From the NCBI GenBank assembly GCA_944321205.1, contig CALUKK010000039.1:1-49771 (forward strand): a stretch of DNA of 49,771 nt. Reading direction: 5' to 3'. Positions within the stretch are counted from its first letter, which is position 1, and the number at the start of each line of letters is the position of its first letter. The translations under genes were made by a program, and so were the position numbers. Source of the stretch: an uncultured Alistipes sp. GTDB lineage: Bacteria; Bacteroidota; Bacteroidia; Bacteroidales; Rikenellaceae. The notes beneath the pieces were generated by a model that ran no database searches, was not told the origin of the DNA, and saw nothing but the letters and a program-made list of their open reading frames with translations. Positions 36,066-43,701 of this stretch are shown in pieces.

Positions 36066-37355
36066 TCACTTCAGCCCCCGGACAAGGTATTCATTGACCC
36101 GGGCGTTCTGCTCCGAATAGAGCCAGTGACCGATCTCCGGAACAATGATTACGTTCTTGGGCGACTGGACGGTGTTATAGACCGAGAATGTCGAGGTCGG
36201 AGGACAAACCTTGTCATTGTATCCCATGATGAACTGAATGGGGCATTTCACCAGCCGGGCGAAATTGACCACATCGTAATACGACAGGGTCTCGATGAAC
36301 TCCTTGCGGTTAAAGACATTCGTCTCGGGATTTCTGAGGATGTGAGGCCAACCTCCCGCACGTCCGTACAGATAGCCGGTCATGTCGCTCAATGCCGGGT
36401 AGGAGGCGCTTGCACAGACGATCCGGGGATCCAGAGCCGCCACCACAACGGTCAGTGCGCCACCCTGGCTGCCGCCCGTAACGGCACACTTCCCGTTGAA
36501 ACAGGGAAGTTGGTAGATGAAATCCACGGCCCGTTTACAACCCTTGTAAACCTTGTTGTAGTAGTAATTGTCGCGACTCTCGATGTTCATCGTCTGATAG
36601 CGGCTCAATGCTCCTGTGCGGAGCGCTTCATAAACACCGGCATCCATCGTAACAGGAATTCCATGAATGCCCACTTCAAGGGTGATGAAACCCTGCGACG
36701 CAAGCCACGTGTCGCCCGAATAGGGTCTCACGCCTGCGCCCGGGACTCTCAGAACCGCCGGATAGGTACCCTCAGCCTTCGGCTTGCACAGAATGCCATA
36801 CATCCGACCACCGGCCGGCGTATATTGATAACTGATCTCATAGACATCGACCTTGTCCGTACAGCGTTCGGGCAACAGTCGGTATTCGGGCTTCAGTTCG
36901 ATCTTGTCCAGAGCCGCCAACTGCTCCTTCCAATATGCCTCGAAATCATCCGGCATGTGGACCGTGGGTTTGAGTTTCTCCTTGTCGACAGCCACCGTTT
37001 TCCACTGCGTGTAGGTTTTGCCGTCAACCTCGGCACGGACCGTCAGATTGAAAAAACCGGGCTCGGACATGCTTCCCAGATCGAGCGTCACGCTTTTCTT
37101 TCCGGTCGACGCCTCGCCTTTCACGGTCGGAGCCACCATCTCTGGACCGGCCTCATAATAAAAGGTCAACTGTTGCAACGGCAATTCATGTTTTTCAACG
37201 GAGACTTCCATCTTGATGGGTTCTCCAACCTTGTACTCCCAGGAGCCTTTGGTGGGGATCATTCTGATTTTCACCATGGGGGAGAGGTTGTTCTGTTGGG
37301 CCGGCAGACTGACAACGCCCAATACTGCAAGCAGCAGCAATACGAGTCTTTTCAT
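36066..37355 (-). CDS. Secreted acetyl-xylan-esterase/CE7-like alpha/beta hydrolase
   Basis: 429 residues from ATG 37355, which gives a signal peptide (MKRLVLLLLAVLGVVSLPAQ); the frame is open 35 codons further but without a sensible leader. A beta-sandwich domain (~22-125) precedes the hydrolase fold. The catalytic triad is visible: Ser296 in GGSQGGA, Asp381 in MGYNDKVCPPTS, and His410 in EIGHW. The oxyanion-type RVPGAG and the RYQTMNIESRDNYYYNKVYK insertion match the acetyl-xylan esterase/cephalosporin-C deacetylase group. Probably removes acetyl groups from sugars in the periplasm. Not linked to a SusCD locus here. Confidence 0.88.
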   Translation of the reverse strand: MKRLVLLLLAVLGVVSLPAQQNNLSPMVKIRMIPTKGSWEYKVGEPIKMEVSVEKHELPLQQLTFYYEAGPEMVAPTVKGEASTGKKSVTLDLGSMSEPGFFNLTVRAEVDGKTYTQWKTVAVDKEKLKPTVHMPDDFEAYWKEQLAALDKIELKPEYRLLPERCTDKVDVYEISYQYTPAGGRMYGILCKPKAEGTYPAVLRVPGAGVRPYSGDTWLASQGFITLEVGIHGIPVTMDAGVYEALRTGALSRYQTMNIESRDNYYYNKVYKGCKRAVDFIYQLPCFNGKCAVTGGSQGGALTVVVAALDPRIVCASASYPALSDMTGYLYGRAGGWPHILRNPETNVFNRKEFIETLSYYDVVNFARLVKCPIQFIMGYNDKVCPPTSTFSVYNTVQSPKNVIIVPEIGHWLYSEQNARVNEYLVRGLK

Positions 37356-37496
37356 CGGATCAGCGTTTAGATAGGTTCTTCTGTTGCGTAAAAACGCCCT
37401 AATATAGTAAAAATCCAGAGAATCTGGAAATGTTTGATCCAGGAAGACGGATACCACCACCGAAAAAGCCTTATCGGAAAAGCATAATAGACCCGT

Positions 37497-37531
37497 AAAA
37501 AAGAGATGTGCCGTAAAAATTACGGCACATC
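37497..37531 (-). terminator. Intrinsic terminator downstream of tRNA-Ser
   Basis: A perfect 12-bp stem (37505-37516 with 37520-37531) with an AAA loop; on the minus strand it is followed by UCUUUUUU. It lies 304 nt past the tRNA on the leftward strand. Confidence 0.85.
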
Positions 37532-37835
37532 ATGATTAGATTACAATGTCTTTCGACAACCGGGAAGAAAGGATTCGATATTCCAGCCATTTTTCGGAAA
37601 CTGCGGAGCATCTTCAAAAACGCAACTAGCGTCTTTCCAGATCCCTTGAGCGCCCAAGGTCCTCACGACTTCATCGGCAGCCCCACCAGTCTTCTCGAGT
37701 CTCCCACCGGCCGTGTCAGGTCTTTCTCAAGCCCTTCCAGCCTCTCCGGCCTCGTCAGGACATTCTCACCCCCCCCGGTCTCCTCGGGATCTCTGCGGCC
37801 TTTCTCCAGCCTTTCTCCAGCACCCCCACGGCGTT
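37532..37835 (-). other. Unstructured purine-rich spacer between tRNA-Ser and its terminator
   Basis: About 300 nt with no credible gene. On the leftward strand it is strikingly purine-rich, with GCTGGAGAAAG repeated twice in tandem near 37801-37822 and an eight-base G run (C8 on the given strand) at 37769-37776. It would be transcribed with the tRNA. Confidence 0.5.
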
Positions 37836-37926
37836 TGGCGGAAAGAAGGGGATTCGAACCCCTGAAACCCTTTTGAGGTTTACTCGCTTTCCAGGCGGGC
37901 CAGTTCAACCACTCCTGCATCTTTCC
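37836..37926 (-). tRNA. tRNA-Ser (anticodon GGA)
   Basis: The leftward strand reads an acceptor GGAAAGA (37926-37920) pairing with TCTTTCC, a long variable arm typical of Ser tRNA, the anticodon loop CTGGAAA with GGA, and the T arm GGGGTTCGAATCCCC. Discriminator G at 37839 and an encoded CCA at 37838-37836. It decodes UCC/UCU. Confidence 0.95.
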
Positions 37927-38077
37927 GTACGATGGGGCAAAAGTATACAATATTTCGCTATTCTGCAAATGAACAACCCTTTTTTCTGTGGCCCGAACTT
38001 GCAGAATCCTGCCAAACACCCCCGGAACATCGAAATGACAACCGGGGACACCTTTTACCGCCCTCCCCGCCCCGATC

Positions 38078-38692
38078 CTATCGGATGAAATTCGTCACAA
38101 CCCGCGGCTCCGCCTCGGGCCGATGCTCCGATGCCAACAGTCCCGCCTTCAACATCCGCGCCATGTTGCGCCCCAAGACACGCATGACCTGCAACCCCTC
38201 GGCATCCTGCCGCGCCTCTCCGGGCTCTCGTCCGTGAACACTGTTCCAATACTGCGACGAGACAACGGGCATGTTCGTTATGGTGAAATACTTGTTCAGA
38301 CGATCAAATGCCGCGCTGGCCCCTCCCCGACGACAAACCACAACCGCAGCGGCCGGTTTATAAGCCAGTCGATCGGCACACGAAACAAAGATCCGATCCA
38401 GCAGGGCACACAACGAACCGTTCGGTCCGGCAAAATAGACCGGAGAACCCACAATCAAGCCATCCGCCGTAGCGAGCTTTTCGCGGATTTCCACATACAG
38501 GTCATCCTGAAAGGCACATTGCCCGGTCCGGGCACACTGCCAGCAGCCGATACAACCCCGTACGGGTTTGGTGCCGATCGAGACGATTTCACTCTCCACA
38601 CCCTCCTCCCGGAGCGTCCGGGCAACTTCATCCAAGGCAATAAAGGTATTTCCCTCCCGATGAGGACTTCCGTTGATCAACAAGACTTTCAT
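38078..38692 (-). CDS. NADPH-dependent FMN reductase / iron-sulfur flavoprotein-like oxidoreductase
   Basis: 204 residues. The flavodoxin-like phosphate loop NGSPHREGNT sits at ~7-16, the second FMN loop GSPVYFAGPNGS at ~82-93. A compact Cys group (Cys47, 50, 53, 59; GCIGCWQCARTGQC) matches the cluster motif of archaeal/bacterial iron-sulfur flavoproteins, so an Fe-S centre is possible. Cytoplasmic, no signal peptide. Likely moves electrons from NAD(P)H to a small acceptor; the partner is unknown. Stands alone with its own -7 box. Confidence 0.88.
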   Translation of the reverse strand: MKVLLINGSPHREGNTFIALDEVARTLREEGVESEIVSIGTKPVRGCIGCWQCARTGQCAFQDDLYVEIREKLATADGLIVGSPVYFAGPNGSLCALLDRIFVSCADRLAYKPAAAVVVCRRGGASAAFDRLNKYFTITNMPVVSSQYWNSVHGREPGEARQDAEGLQVMRVLGRNMARMLKAGLLASEHRPEAEPRVVTNFIR

Positions 38693-38729
38693 GGCACAAA
38701 AGTTTCACAAAAAACAATATTTCAAAGGT

Positions 38730-38737
38730 CAAATATA
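38730..38737 (-). promoter_or_regulatory. -7 box of the flavoprotein gene
   Basis: Reads TATATTTG on the minus strand, ~38 nt before the ATG at 38692. No clear -33 box. Confidence 0.45.
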
Positions 38738-38773
38738 CGAAAAAGCAGGACAGGTGTCACTGCCGGGATTCAT

Positions 38774-38809
38774 AAAAAAGGGGAGATTCGGATCCGAATC
38801 TCCCCTTTT
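38774..38809 (-). terminator. Intrinsic terminator of the small lipoprotein gene
   Basis: A perfect 13-bp self-complementary stem at 38780-38805 (GGGGAGATTCGG then its complement) with A6 on the left and T4 on the right, so it can work in both directions; it ends the leftward transcript from 39047. Confidence 0.9.
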
Positions 38810-38825
38810 CAGTCAGTGACGATGG

Positions 38826-39047
38826 TTATTTTGCAGCCTCAACCGTCTCAGCGGCAGCAGCCTCCGTAGCAGTCGAATCAGCTTCGCAGACAGCCGTCGA
38901 ATCGCACGCCTCGGTGCAAGCCGACGTCTCAACAGCAGCGGCTTCCGTAGCGGCGTCGGCAGCGGCAGCCTTCTTGTTGGCGTTTCCACCGCAGCTTACC
39001 ATAGCTACGGCAGCCATAACGATGACCAAAGAGAAAATCTTTTTCAT
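38826..39047 (-). CDS. Small Ala/Glu/Thr-rich lipoprotein
   Basis: 73 residues: lipoprotein signal to Cys19 (AMVSC), then a low-complexity tail of Ala, Glu, Thr and Ser with three further Cys (TSACTEACDSTAVCEADS) and no aromatic residue. It has its own consensus promoter and a bidirectional terminator, so a stand-alone, probably abundant small transcript is likely. The family is not recognised; a disordered envelope or outer-membrane lipoprotein is the best description. Unpaired thiols in the tail could form disulfides in the periplasm. Confidence 0.75.
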   Translation of the reverse strand: MKKIFSLVIVMAAVAMVSCGGNANKKAAAADAATEAAAVETSACTEACDSTAVCEADSTATEAAAAETVEAAK

Positions 39048-39089
39048 GGCATCAAACGTTTTAATTATTAAGAAATCTTATAAACGCCG

Positions 39090-39120
39090 CAAAAATAAAG
39101 ATTCACTCTAAAAAAGCAAA
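39090..39120 (-). promoter_or_regulatory. Consensus promoter of the small lipoprotein gene
   Basis: Minus strand: TTTG (39120-39117), 19 nt, TATTTTTG (39097-39090). This is the best promoter match in the window; the leader to ATG 39047 is ~36 nt. Confidence 0.8.
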
Positions 39121-39154
39121 GAAAAATCGAAGAATTTTCAAAAACGGGCAAAAT

Positions 39155-39622
39155 TTACTCCAAAAGGTCGGTAACGGAGATCACTTCGTTCTTCAGAAAA
39201 GCCTTCGGAAATGTCGCGGATACCTTGCCCCTCAGGATAATAGCCTCTTCCGTCGTCAGACAGTTCCCGACGGAGACCGAAAACCAGGGACTCTCATAAA
39301 CCATGTAGACCTTGATACCGGGAAAAGTCTCTTCGAAGAGCTCCTTGGCCGCGATGGCTCCGCTGCGGGCATCGGGACCGTTGTCAAAGAAGATACAGAC
39401 CCGATGTCCCTTGTAGGAGAGCTGTTGAGCGGATTGGGCGGCCTCGGAAACGGCACGCGCAGCATCTCCGTGTTCGGTCACGACAACCCGGGCCGGATCG
39501 AAGAGCGCGGACCCGGCGGTAGGTTGTGCCAGACGCTGTTTGAAGCTTTCAAGCGACTGAGCGCGACCGGCCACTCCTGCAACAAGAAGTGCCACAAAAA
39601 GGATCAGCGTACGGTATCTCAT
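39155..39622 (-). CDS. Exported protein with SPOR-like domain
   Basis: 155 residues with signal peptide (~1-21, VAGVAGRAQ). The C-terminal ~80 residues resemble a SPOR fold: GHRVCIFFDNGPDARSGA, then FPGIKVYMVYESPWFSVSVG and a final helix ending VSVTDLLE-like. SPOR domains bind denuded peptidoglycan; whether this one does is not shown. The start codon lies 1 nt after the preceding stop, so it is translationally coupled with the lipoprotein gene at 39624. Confidence 0.7.
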   Translation of the reverse strand: MRYRTLILFVALLVAGVAGRAQSLESFKQRLAQPTAGSALFDPARVVVTEHGDAARAVSEAAQSAQQLSYKGHRVCIFFDNGPDARSGAIAAKELFEETFPGIKVYMVYESPWFSVSVGNCLTTEEAIILRGKVSATFPKAFLKNEVISVTDLLE

Positions 39623-39623
39623 T

Positions 39624-40136
39624 TTATTTCAGATAATTTTCGACAGCCTGAATCGACAGCCCAAAGGTATTCAAAAAATCGGACAACGGCATCTTTTCGC
39701 GGGAAAATTTCACCGGAGCCGGGCCCCCGCGCCCCTCCAGACTGCACGAAAGGGCAATCTGCCCAAACTCTCCGGCCTTGACCCTGCGGATCATCACATA
39801 CAGAGCCAACGGATCGGAGATCCGCAATCGCCACCGTGTCGAGACCTCGGCCGTCGTCCGACGGTCCAGTTCAACGGGATCGCTCAGCACCAGAGTCCCG
39901 ACCAGCGCTTCGCCATAGAAGATTCCGATCTGTGCCGAGGCAAGCGTCAGGCGATAGGCCGAACCGTTTTCGATGCGCACCACCACCTCGGCACCGGTCA
40001 GTCCCTGTCGTTCGACACGTTCGATCCCCTCGAAACGGATCTTGCGACCGACCTTCTCGACAGCCCGACGGCAGGAGCCCGCCATAAGCGCGACGGACAA
40101 CAACACGACATAAAACAAACACTTCTTTCCCATCAT
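39624..40136 (-). CDS. LEA-type-2-like lipoprotein of unknown function
   Basis: 170 residues from ATG 40136, which overlaps the MenG stop as ATGA (an ATG one codon later is possible). Lipobox LMAGSC with Cys22. The body is a single beta-sandwich-like domain (VVVRIENGSAYRLTLASAQI, GTLVLSDPVELDRRTTAEVS) of the kind seen in LEA14/WHy-type proteins. Likely envelope-located. Partner of the SPOR-like protein by position; job unknown. Confidence 0.75.
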   Translation of the reverse strand: MMGKKCLFYVVLLSVALMAGSCRRAVEKVGRKIRFEGIERVERQGLTGAEVVVRIENGSAYRLTLASAQIGIFYGEALVGTLVLSDPVELDRRTTAEVSTRWRLRISDPLALYVMIRRVKAGEFGQIALSCSLEGRGGPAPVKFSREKMPLSDFLNTFGLSIQAVENYLK

Positions 40137-40849
40137 CGTTCCCCGATATAAATTTGAGCGATTCCGCAACTCTGACTGCGGGCCCGGCAATTGTGGAAGC
40201 CCGCGGCTTCGAGACGCCGCAGAAACTCGTCCGGAAGCGGGAATTCTCCCACCGAAGCGGGCAGATACTCGTATGCCCGACGATCGTGGGAGACCACGCC
40301 GCCGATACGGGGCAGGATCCGGTAGGTATAGAACTCGTACACGGCACGAAACAACCGGTTCGAAGGGCGCGAAAACTCCAGAATCACCACCTTGCCTCCG
40401 GGCCTAACGGTTCGGGCCAGTTCGCGGAGCCCGGCATCGAGATCCCCGAAATTCCGCACGCCGAAGGCTACGGTAGCCACGTCGACCGATGCGGTGGCCA
40501 CCTCCAGGTGTTCGGCATCCCCACGGTCGAGGACGATTCTCCCGTCGAGCCCCCGGGCCTCGACCTTCCGGCGGGCGATATCGAGCATCCGCTCCGACAG
40601 ATCCACGCCGAGGACCTGCACGGCATCGATCCGACGGGCCATGGCGATGGCCAGATCTCCCGTTCCCGTCGCCACATCGAGGATCCGGCGCGGCTTGGCC
40701 CGCCGCACGATCTTCACGACGCGACGGCGCCACAGACGGTCGATGCTCATCGAGAGCGTATGGTTGAGCAGGTCATAACGCGGCGCGATGTGGTCGAACA
40801 TCTCGCGGACCTCCTCTTTTTTGCTTTGATCGGTATTGTAAGGTTTCAT
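40133..40849 (-). CDS. ubiE/menG: Demethylmenaquinone methyltransferase
   Basis: 238 residues. The UbiE/MenG signature YDLLNHTLSMSIDRLW (25-40) is followed by the SAM-binding motif ILDVATGTGD (~56-65) and the later FGVRNFGDLDAGLRE and RPGGKVVILEFS motifs of the family. The enzyme adds the last methyl group of menaquinone from S-adenosylmethionine. Bacteroidales use menaquinone, so the menaquinone reaction is the relevant one. The start overlaps the permease stop by 4 nt and its own stop overlaps the next start by 4 nt. Confidence 0.96.
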   Translation of the reverse strand: MKPYNTDQSKKEEVREMFDHIAPRYDLLNHTLSMSIDRLWRRRVVKIVRRAKPRRILDVATGTGDLAIAMARRIDAVQVLGVDLSERMLDIARRKVEARGLDGRIVLDRGDAEHLEVATASVDVATVAFGVRNFGDLDAGLRELARTVRPGGKVVILEFSRPSNRLFRAVYEFYTYRILPRIGGVVSHDRRAYEYLPASVGEFPLPDEFLRRLEAAGFHNCRARSQSCGIAQIYIGER

Positions 40850-42090
40850 TCGTAACGAATCGTTTCTTCAGGTTTGATACGGGAGACGATGGCGGTAGGG
40901 ATCACCAGCAGGGCGACGATCGCGGCGATGAATCCCGCATTGAGCGCGAGCCACCACCCCCACCCCAACGATATGGGGACCTCCGAGAGCAAATAGCCCT
41001 CCGAACTGAGCTTCACAAGATGGGTCGTACGCTGCAACAGGCAGAGTCCAACCCCGACAAGGTTTCCCCAGAAGAGCCCGCGCAACGTGACGAAAAGGGC
41101 TCTCCAGAGGAAAATCCCGCGCAGCGGACCGTTCGGCATGCCGAGCGCCTTGAGCAGCCCGATCATGCGGGTACGCTCCAGCACGAGGATCAGCAGGGCC
41201 GAGGTCATGTTGAAAAAGGCGACGACGAGCATGATGACAATAATTACGGCGGCATTCACGTCGTGAGCCTTGAGCCAGTCGAAGATATTGGCAAAGCGTT
41301 CCGTAACGCTCTCCACGGCAAGGTTTTCGGTTCCGTCACCCTCGTCGTAGAGCAGCGTGCGATCCAACGTCCGGGCGAAGGTTTCGGCCTCGTCGAGCGA
41401 ACGCGTACGGATCTCGTAACCCGATATTTCGTCGGGAGTCCAGTTGCAGAGACGCTGCACGTTGCGCAGATCGGTCACCACCATCGTACGGTCCATCTCG
41501 TCCATTCCCGAGGCATAGAGGCCCGCCACCTTGAAGCGGTCACGGCGCAGCCCCTTGCCGTCGTCAATGAAGAGCATCTCGACCTTGTCTCCAACCCCCA
41601 GATCCAGACGGTCGGCCATAACCCGGGAGAGCAGGATATCCTTCGTGCGGATCGAATCCCCGATCCGGGGCATCTCCCCCTCGACGAGCCACTCCTTCAG
41701 CAGGGTGAAATCGTAGTCGCCGCCGACCCCCTTGAGCACCACCTCGCCCACGGCCTCGTCCGTACGGATGATTCCCCCCTTGGCGGCATAGGGAGTCATG
41801 TCGACGAATCCATCGGTGGCACGGATCAGCGCTTCAAGCCGTGCGCTGCGATGCACGGGGTGTGCATCCAGCGTCTCGACACCCCGGATATCCGTAACGG
41901 AGACATGGGCCGCAAAACCCTCCATCTTGCGGGCGATCTCGCGCTTGAAACCGATAACGACGGCCAGAGCCAGAATCATCACCGCCACACCGAGGGCTAC
42001 CGATCCCACGGCAATACGCTCCATGACTCCGGGTCTGTGCTGCGGAGTCGGACGGGCCATGCGTCGGGCGATAAAAAACGAGAGATTCAC
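40846..42090 (-). CDS. FtsX/LolE-type ABC transporter permease
   Basis: 414 residues. An N-terminal helix with the LolC/E-like start (MNLSFFIARRMARP, GVALGVAVMILALAVVIGFK), a periplasmic region to ~250, and three more helices from ~265 (VIIVIMLVVAFFNMTSALLI, LERTRMIGLLKALGMPNGPLR). The pattern matches permeases that export lipoproteins or other outer-membrane material together with a LolD-like ATPase, which is not in this window. It heads a leftward group with MenG and two envelope proteins. Confidence 0.88.
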   Translation of the reverse strand: MNLSFFIARRMARPTPQHRPGVMERIAVGSVALGVAVMILALAVVIGFKREIARKMEGFAAHVSVTDIRGVETLDAHPVHRSARLEALIRATDGFVDMTPYAAKGGIIRTDEAVGEVVLKGVGGDYDFTLLKEWLVEGEMPRIGDSIRTKDILLSRVMADRLDLGVGDKVEMLFIDDGKGLRRDRFKVAGLYASGMDEMDRTMVVTDLRNVQRLCNWTPDEISGYEIRTRSLDEAETFARTLDRTLLYDEGDGTENLAVESVTERFANIFDWLKAHDVNAAVIIVIMLVVAFFNMTSALLILVLERTRMIGLLKALGMPNGPLRGIFLWRALFVTLRGLFWGNLVGVGLCLLQRTTHLVKLSSEGYLLSEVPISLGWGWWLALNAGFIAAIVALLVIPTAIVSRIKPEETIRYE

Positions 42091-42140
42091 GGGGGCTCTA
42101 TTTTGTCCTGAAATTTATGCAAAGAAACATATAAATTTCG

Positions 42141-42148
42141 TATTTTTG
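42141..42148 (+). promoter_or_regulatory. -7 box of the SDR/envelope operon
   Basis: TATTTTTG at 42141-42148 lies 20 nt before ATG 42168. It sits within a 7-bp dyad CGTATTT (42139-42145) and AAATACG (42153-42159) that might bind a regulator. No -33 TTTG at 19 nt. Confidence 0.5.
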
Positions 42149-42167
42149 CCCGAAATACGGGAATTTC

Positions 42168-42917
42168 ATGAAAAAACTGGCTCTCATCACGGGCGCAACA
42201 TCGGGAATCGGCCGCGCCACGGCCCTGCGGCTCGCCACCTCAGGCTATGACATCGTGGCCACGGGACGCCGTGCCGAACGGCTGGCCTCGCTCAAGGCCG
42301 AAATCGAGGCGGCGGGCGGACACTGCACGACACTCCTCTTCGACGTCCGCTCCGAAGAGGAGGTGCGCCGCAATCTCGAACCGCTCGAACGGGTCGACCT
42401 GCTGGTCAACAACGCCGGACTGGCTGCCGGACTCGAGCACATCGACCGCGGCGACACGCGGGACTGGGACGCCATGATCGACACGAATGTCAAGGGCCTG
42501 CTCTACGTGACACGGGTCATCACGCCGAAGATGGTGGCCGCAGGCTGCGGACACATCATCAACCTGGGATCGATCGCCGGCACGGAACCCTATGAGAACG
42601 GAGCGGTCTACTGCGCCTCGAAACATGCCGTACACGCCATCTCGCAATCGATGCGTGCCGATCTGCTTGCCTCGGGAATCAAGGTCACGGAGATCCGTCC
42701 GGGGATGGTCGAAACGGAGTTCTCCGAGGTGCGTTTCCACGGCGACCGGAAGCGTGCCGCCGCCGTCTACGACGGGGTCGAACCCCTCACCGGCGCGGAT
42801 ATTGCGGAGGCAATTGCATGGGTCACACAATTACCCGCCCACATGAACGTTAATGAAATGGTGCTGATGCCGAGCCAACAGGCCGGCTCGTACTATACGT
42901 ACCGCAAAAAACAATAA
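42168..42917 (+). CDS. Short-chain dehydrogenase/reductase (YdfG-like)
   Basis: 249 residues. The NAD(P)-binding TGATSGIG (8-15), NNAG (81-84), catalytic Ser135 and the YCASK block with Tyr148 and Lys152 are all present; the ATGRRAERL after strand 2 favours NADP. It is the size and pattern of YdfG-type 3-hydroxy acid dehydrogenases. Cytoplasmic. First gene of a rightward group, 12 nt ahead of the zinc peptidase; a shared function with the envelope genes behind it is not obvious. Confidence 0.92.
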   Translation: MKKLALITGATSGIGRATALRLATSGYDIVATGRRAERLASLKAEIEAAGGHCTTLLFDVRSEEEVRRNLEPLERVDLLVNNAGLAAGLEHIDRGDTRDWDAMIDTNVKGLLYVTRVITPKMVAAGCGHIINLGSIAGTEPYENGAVYCASKHAVHAISQSMRADLLASGIKVTEIRPGMVETEFSEVRFHGDRKRAAAVYDGVEPLTGADIAEAIAWVTQLPAHMNVNEMVLMPSQQAGSYYTYRKKQ

Positions 42918-42929
42918 ACACATACAACC

Positions 42930-43694
42930 ATGTATCAACCCCTTATCACCCTGCTTCAGGCAGGTTACTACGCCGAGCCGCACGCCGCACGCTACGACGC
43001 CGCAACGATGGGCATGTTCTTGCTGATCATCGTCATCGGGGTGATCGGCTTTCTGGTGCAGGCCCGCCTGCAATCGGTCTTCAAGAAGTATTCGAAGGTA
43101 CAGTTCCCGGGAGGGCTGACGGGCGCCGAGGTCGCCGAAAAGATGCTGCGCGACAACAACATCCACAACGTCAAGGTCACGCACGTGAGCGGTCAGCTCA
43201 CCGACCATTTCAACCCGCAGACAATGACCGTCAATCTGAGCGATGCGGTCTACTCGTCGACGAGCGTGGCGGCCGCCGCCGTCGCGGCTCACGAATGCGG
43301 CCATGCCGTACAACACGCCCGGGGATATGCGCCCCTGGTGCTCCGTTCGCAACTGGTCCCCGTGGTACAGTTCGCCTCGTCGGCCGCCACGTGGGTCATC
43401 ATTCTGGGCCTTCTGATCCTGGCCACGACGCAGAACGAACTGCTGTGCTGGATCGGCGTGGGACTGATCGCCATGTCGGCGCTCTTTTCGATCGTGACGC
43501 TTCCGGTCGAATACAACGCCTCGGCCCGGGCGCTGGAGTGGCTGCAGGCCAGCCGCACGATTCAGGGCGTCCAGCTCTCGCAGGCCCGCGAAGCTCTCGC
43601 ATGGGCGGCCCGGACCTATCTGGTAGCCGCACTCAGCGCCATCGCTTCGGTCCTCTACTACGTCTTCCTGATCCTCGGACGACGCAACGACTGA
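42930..43694 (+). CDS. YugP-type membrane zinc metallopeptidase
   Basis: 254 residues with a membrane helix at ~28-45, further helices at ~140-165 and near the C-terminus, and the zinc motif HECGH at 121-125 (VAAHECGHAVQHARGY). That layout and the phrase FPGGLTGAEVAEKMLRDNNI match the YugP (PF04298) family, whose substrates are not well known. Acts in the inner membrane. 7 nt before the SGNH gene. Confidence 0.92.
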   Translation: MYQPLITLLQAGYYAEPHAARYDAATMGMFLLIIVIGVIGFLVQARLQSVFKKYSKVQFPGGLTGAEVAEKMLRDNNIHNVKVTHVSGQLTDHFNPQTMTVNLSDAVYSSTSVAAAAVAAHECGHAVQHARGYAPLVLRSQLVPVVQFASSAATWVIILGLLILATTQNELLCWIGVGLIAMSALFSIVTLPVEYNASARALEWLQASRTIQGVQLSQAREALAWAARTYLVAALSAIASVLYYVFLILGRRND

Positions 43695-43701
43695 CCGTGG
43701 A

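Noticed and set aside
37532-37876. A 114-codon rightward frame of Ser/Pro/Arg
   Set aside because: It runs into the tRNA-Ser gene on the other strand and reads the purine/pyrimidine-biased spacer; not a real protein.
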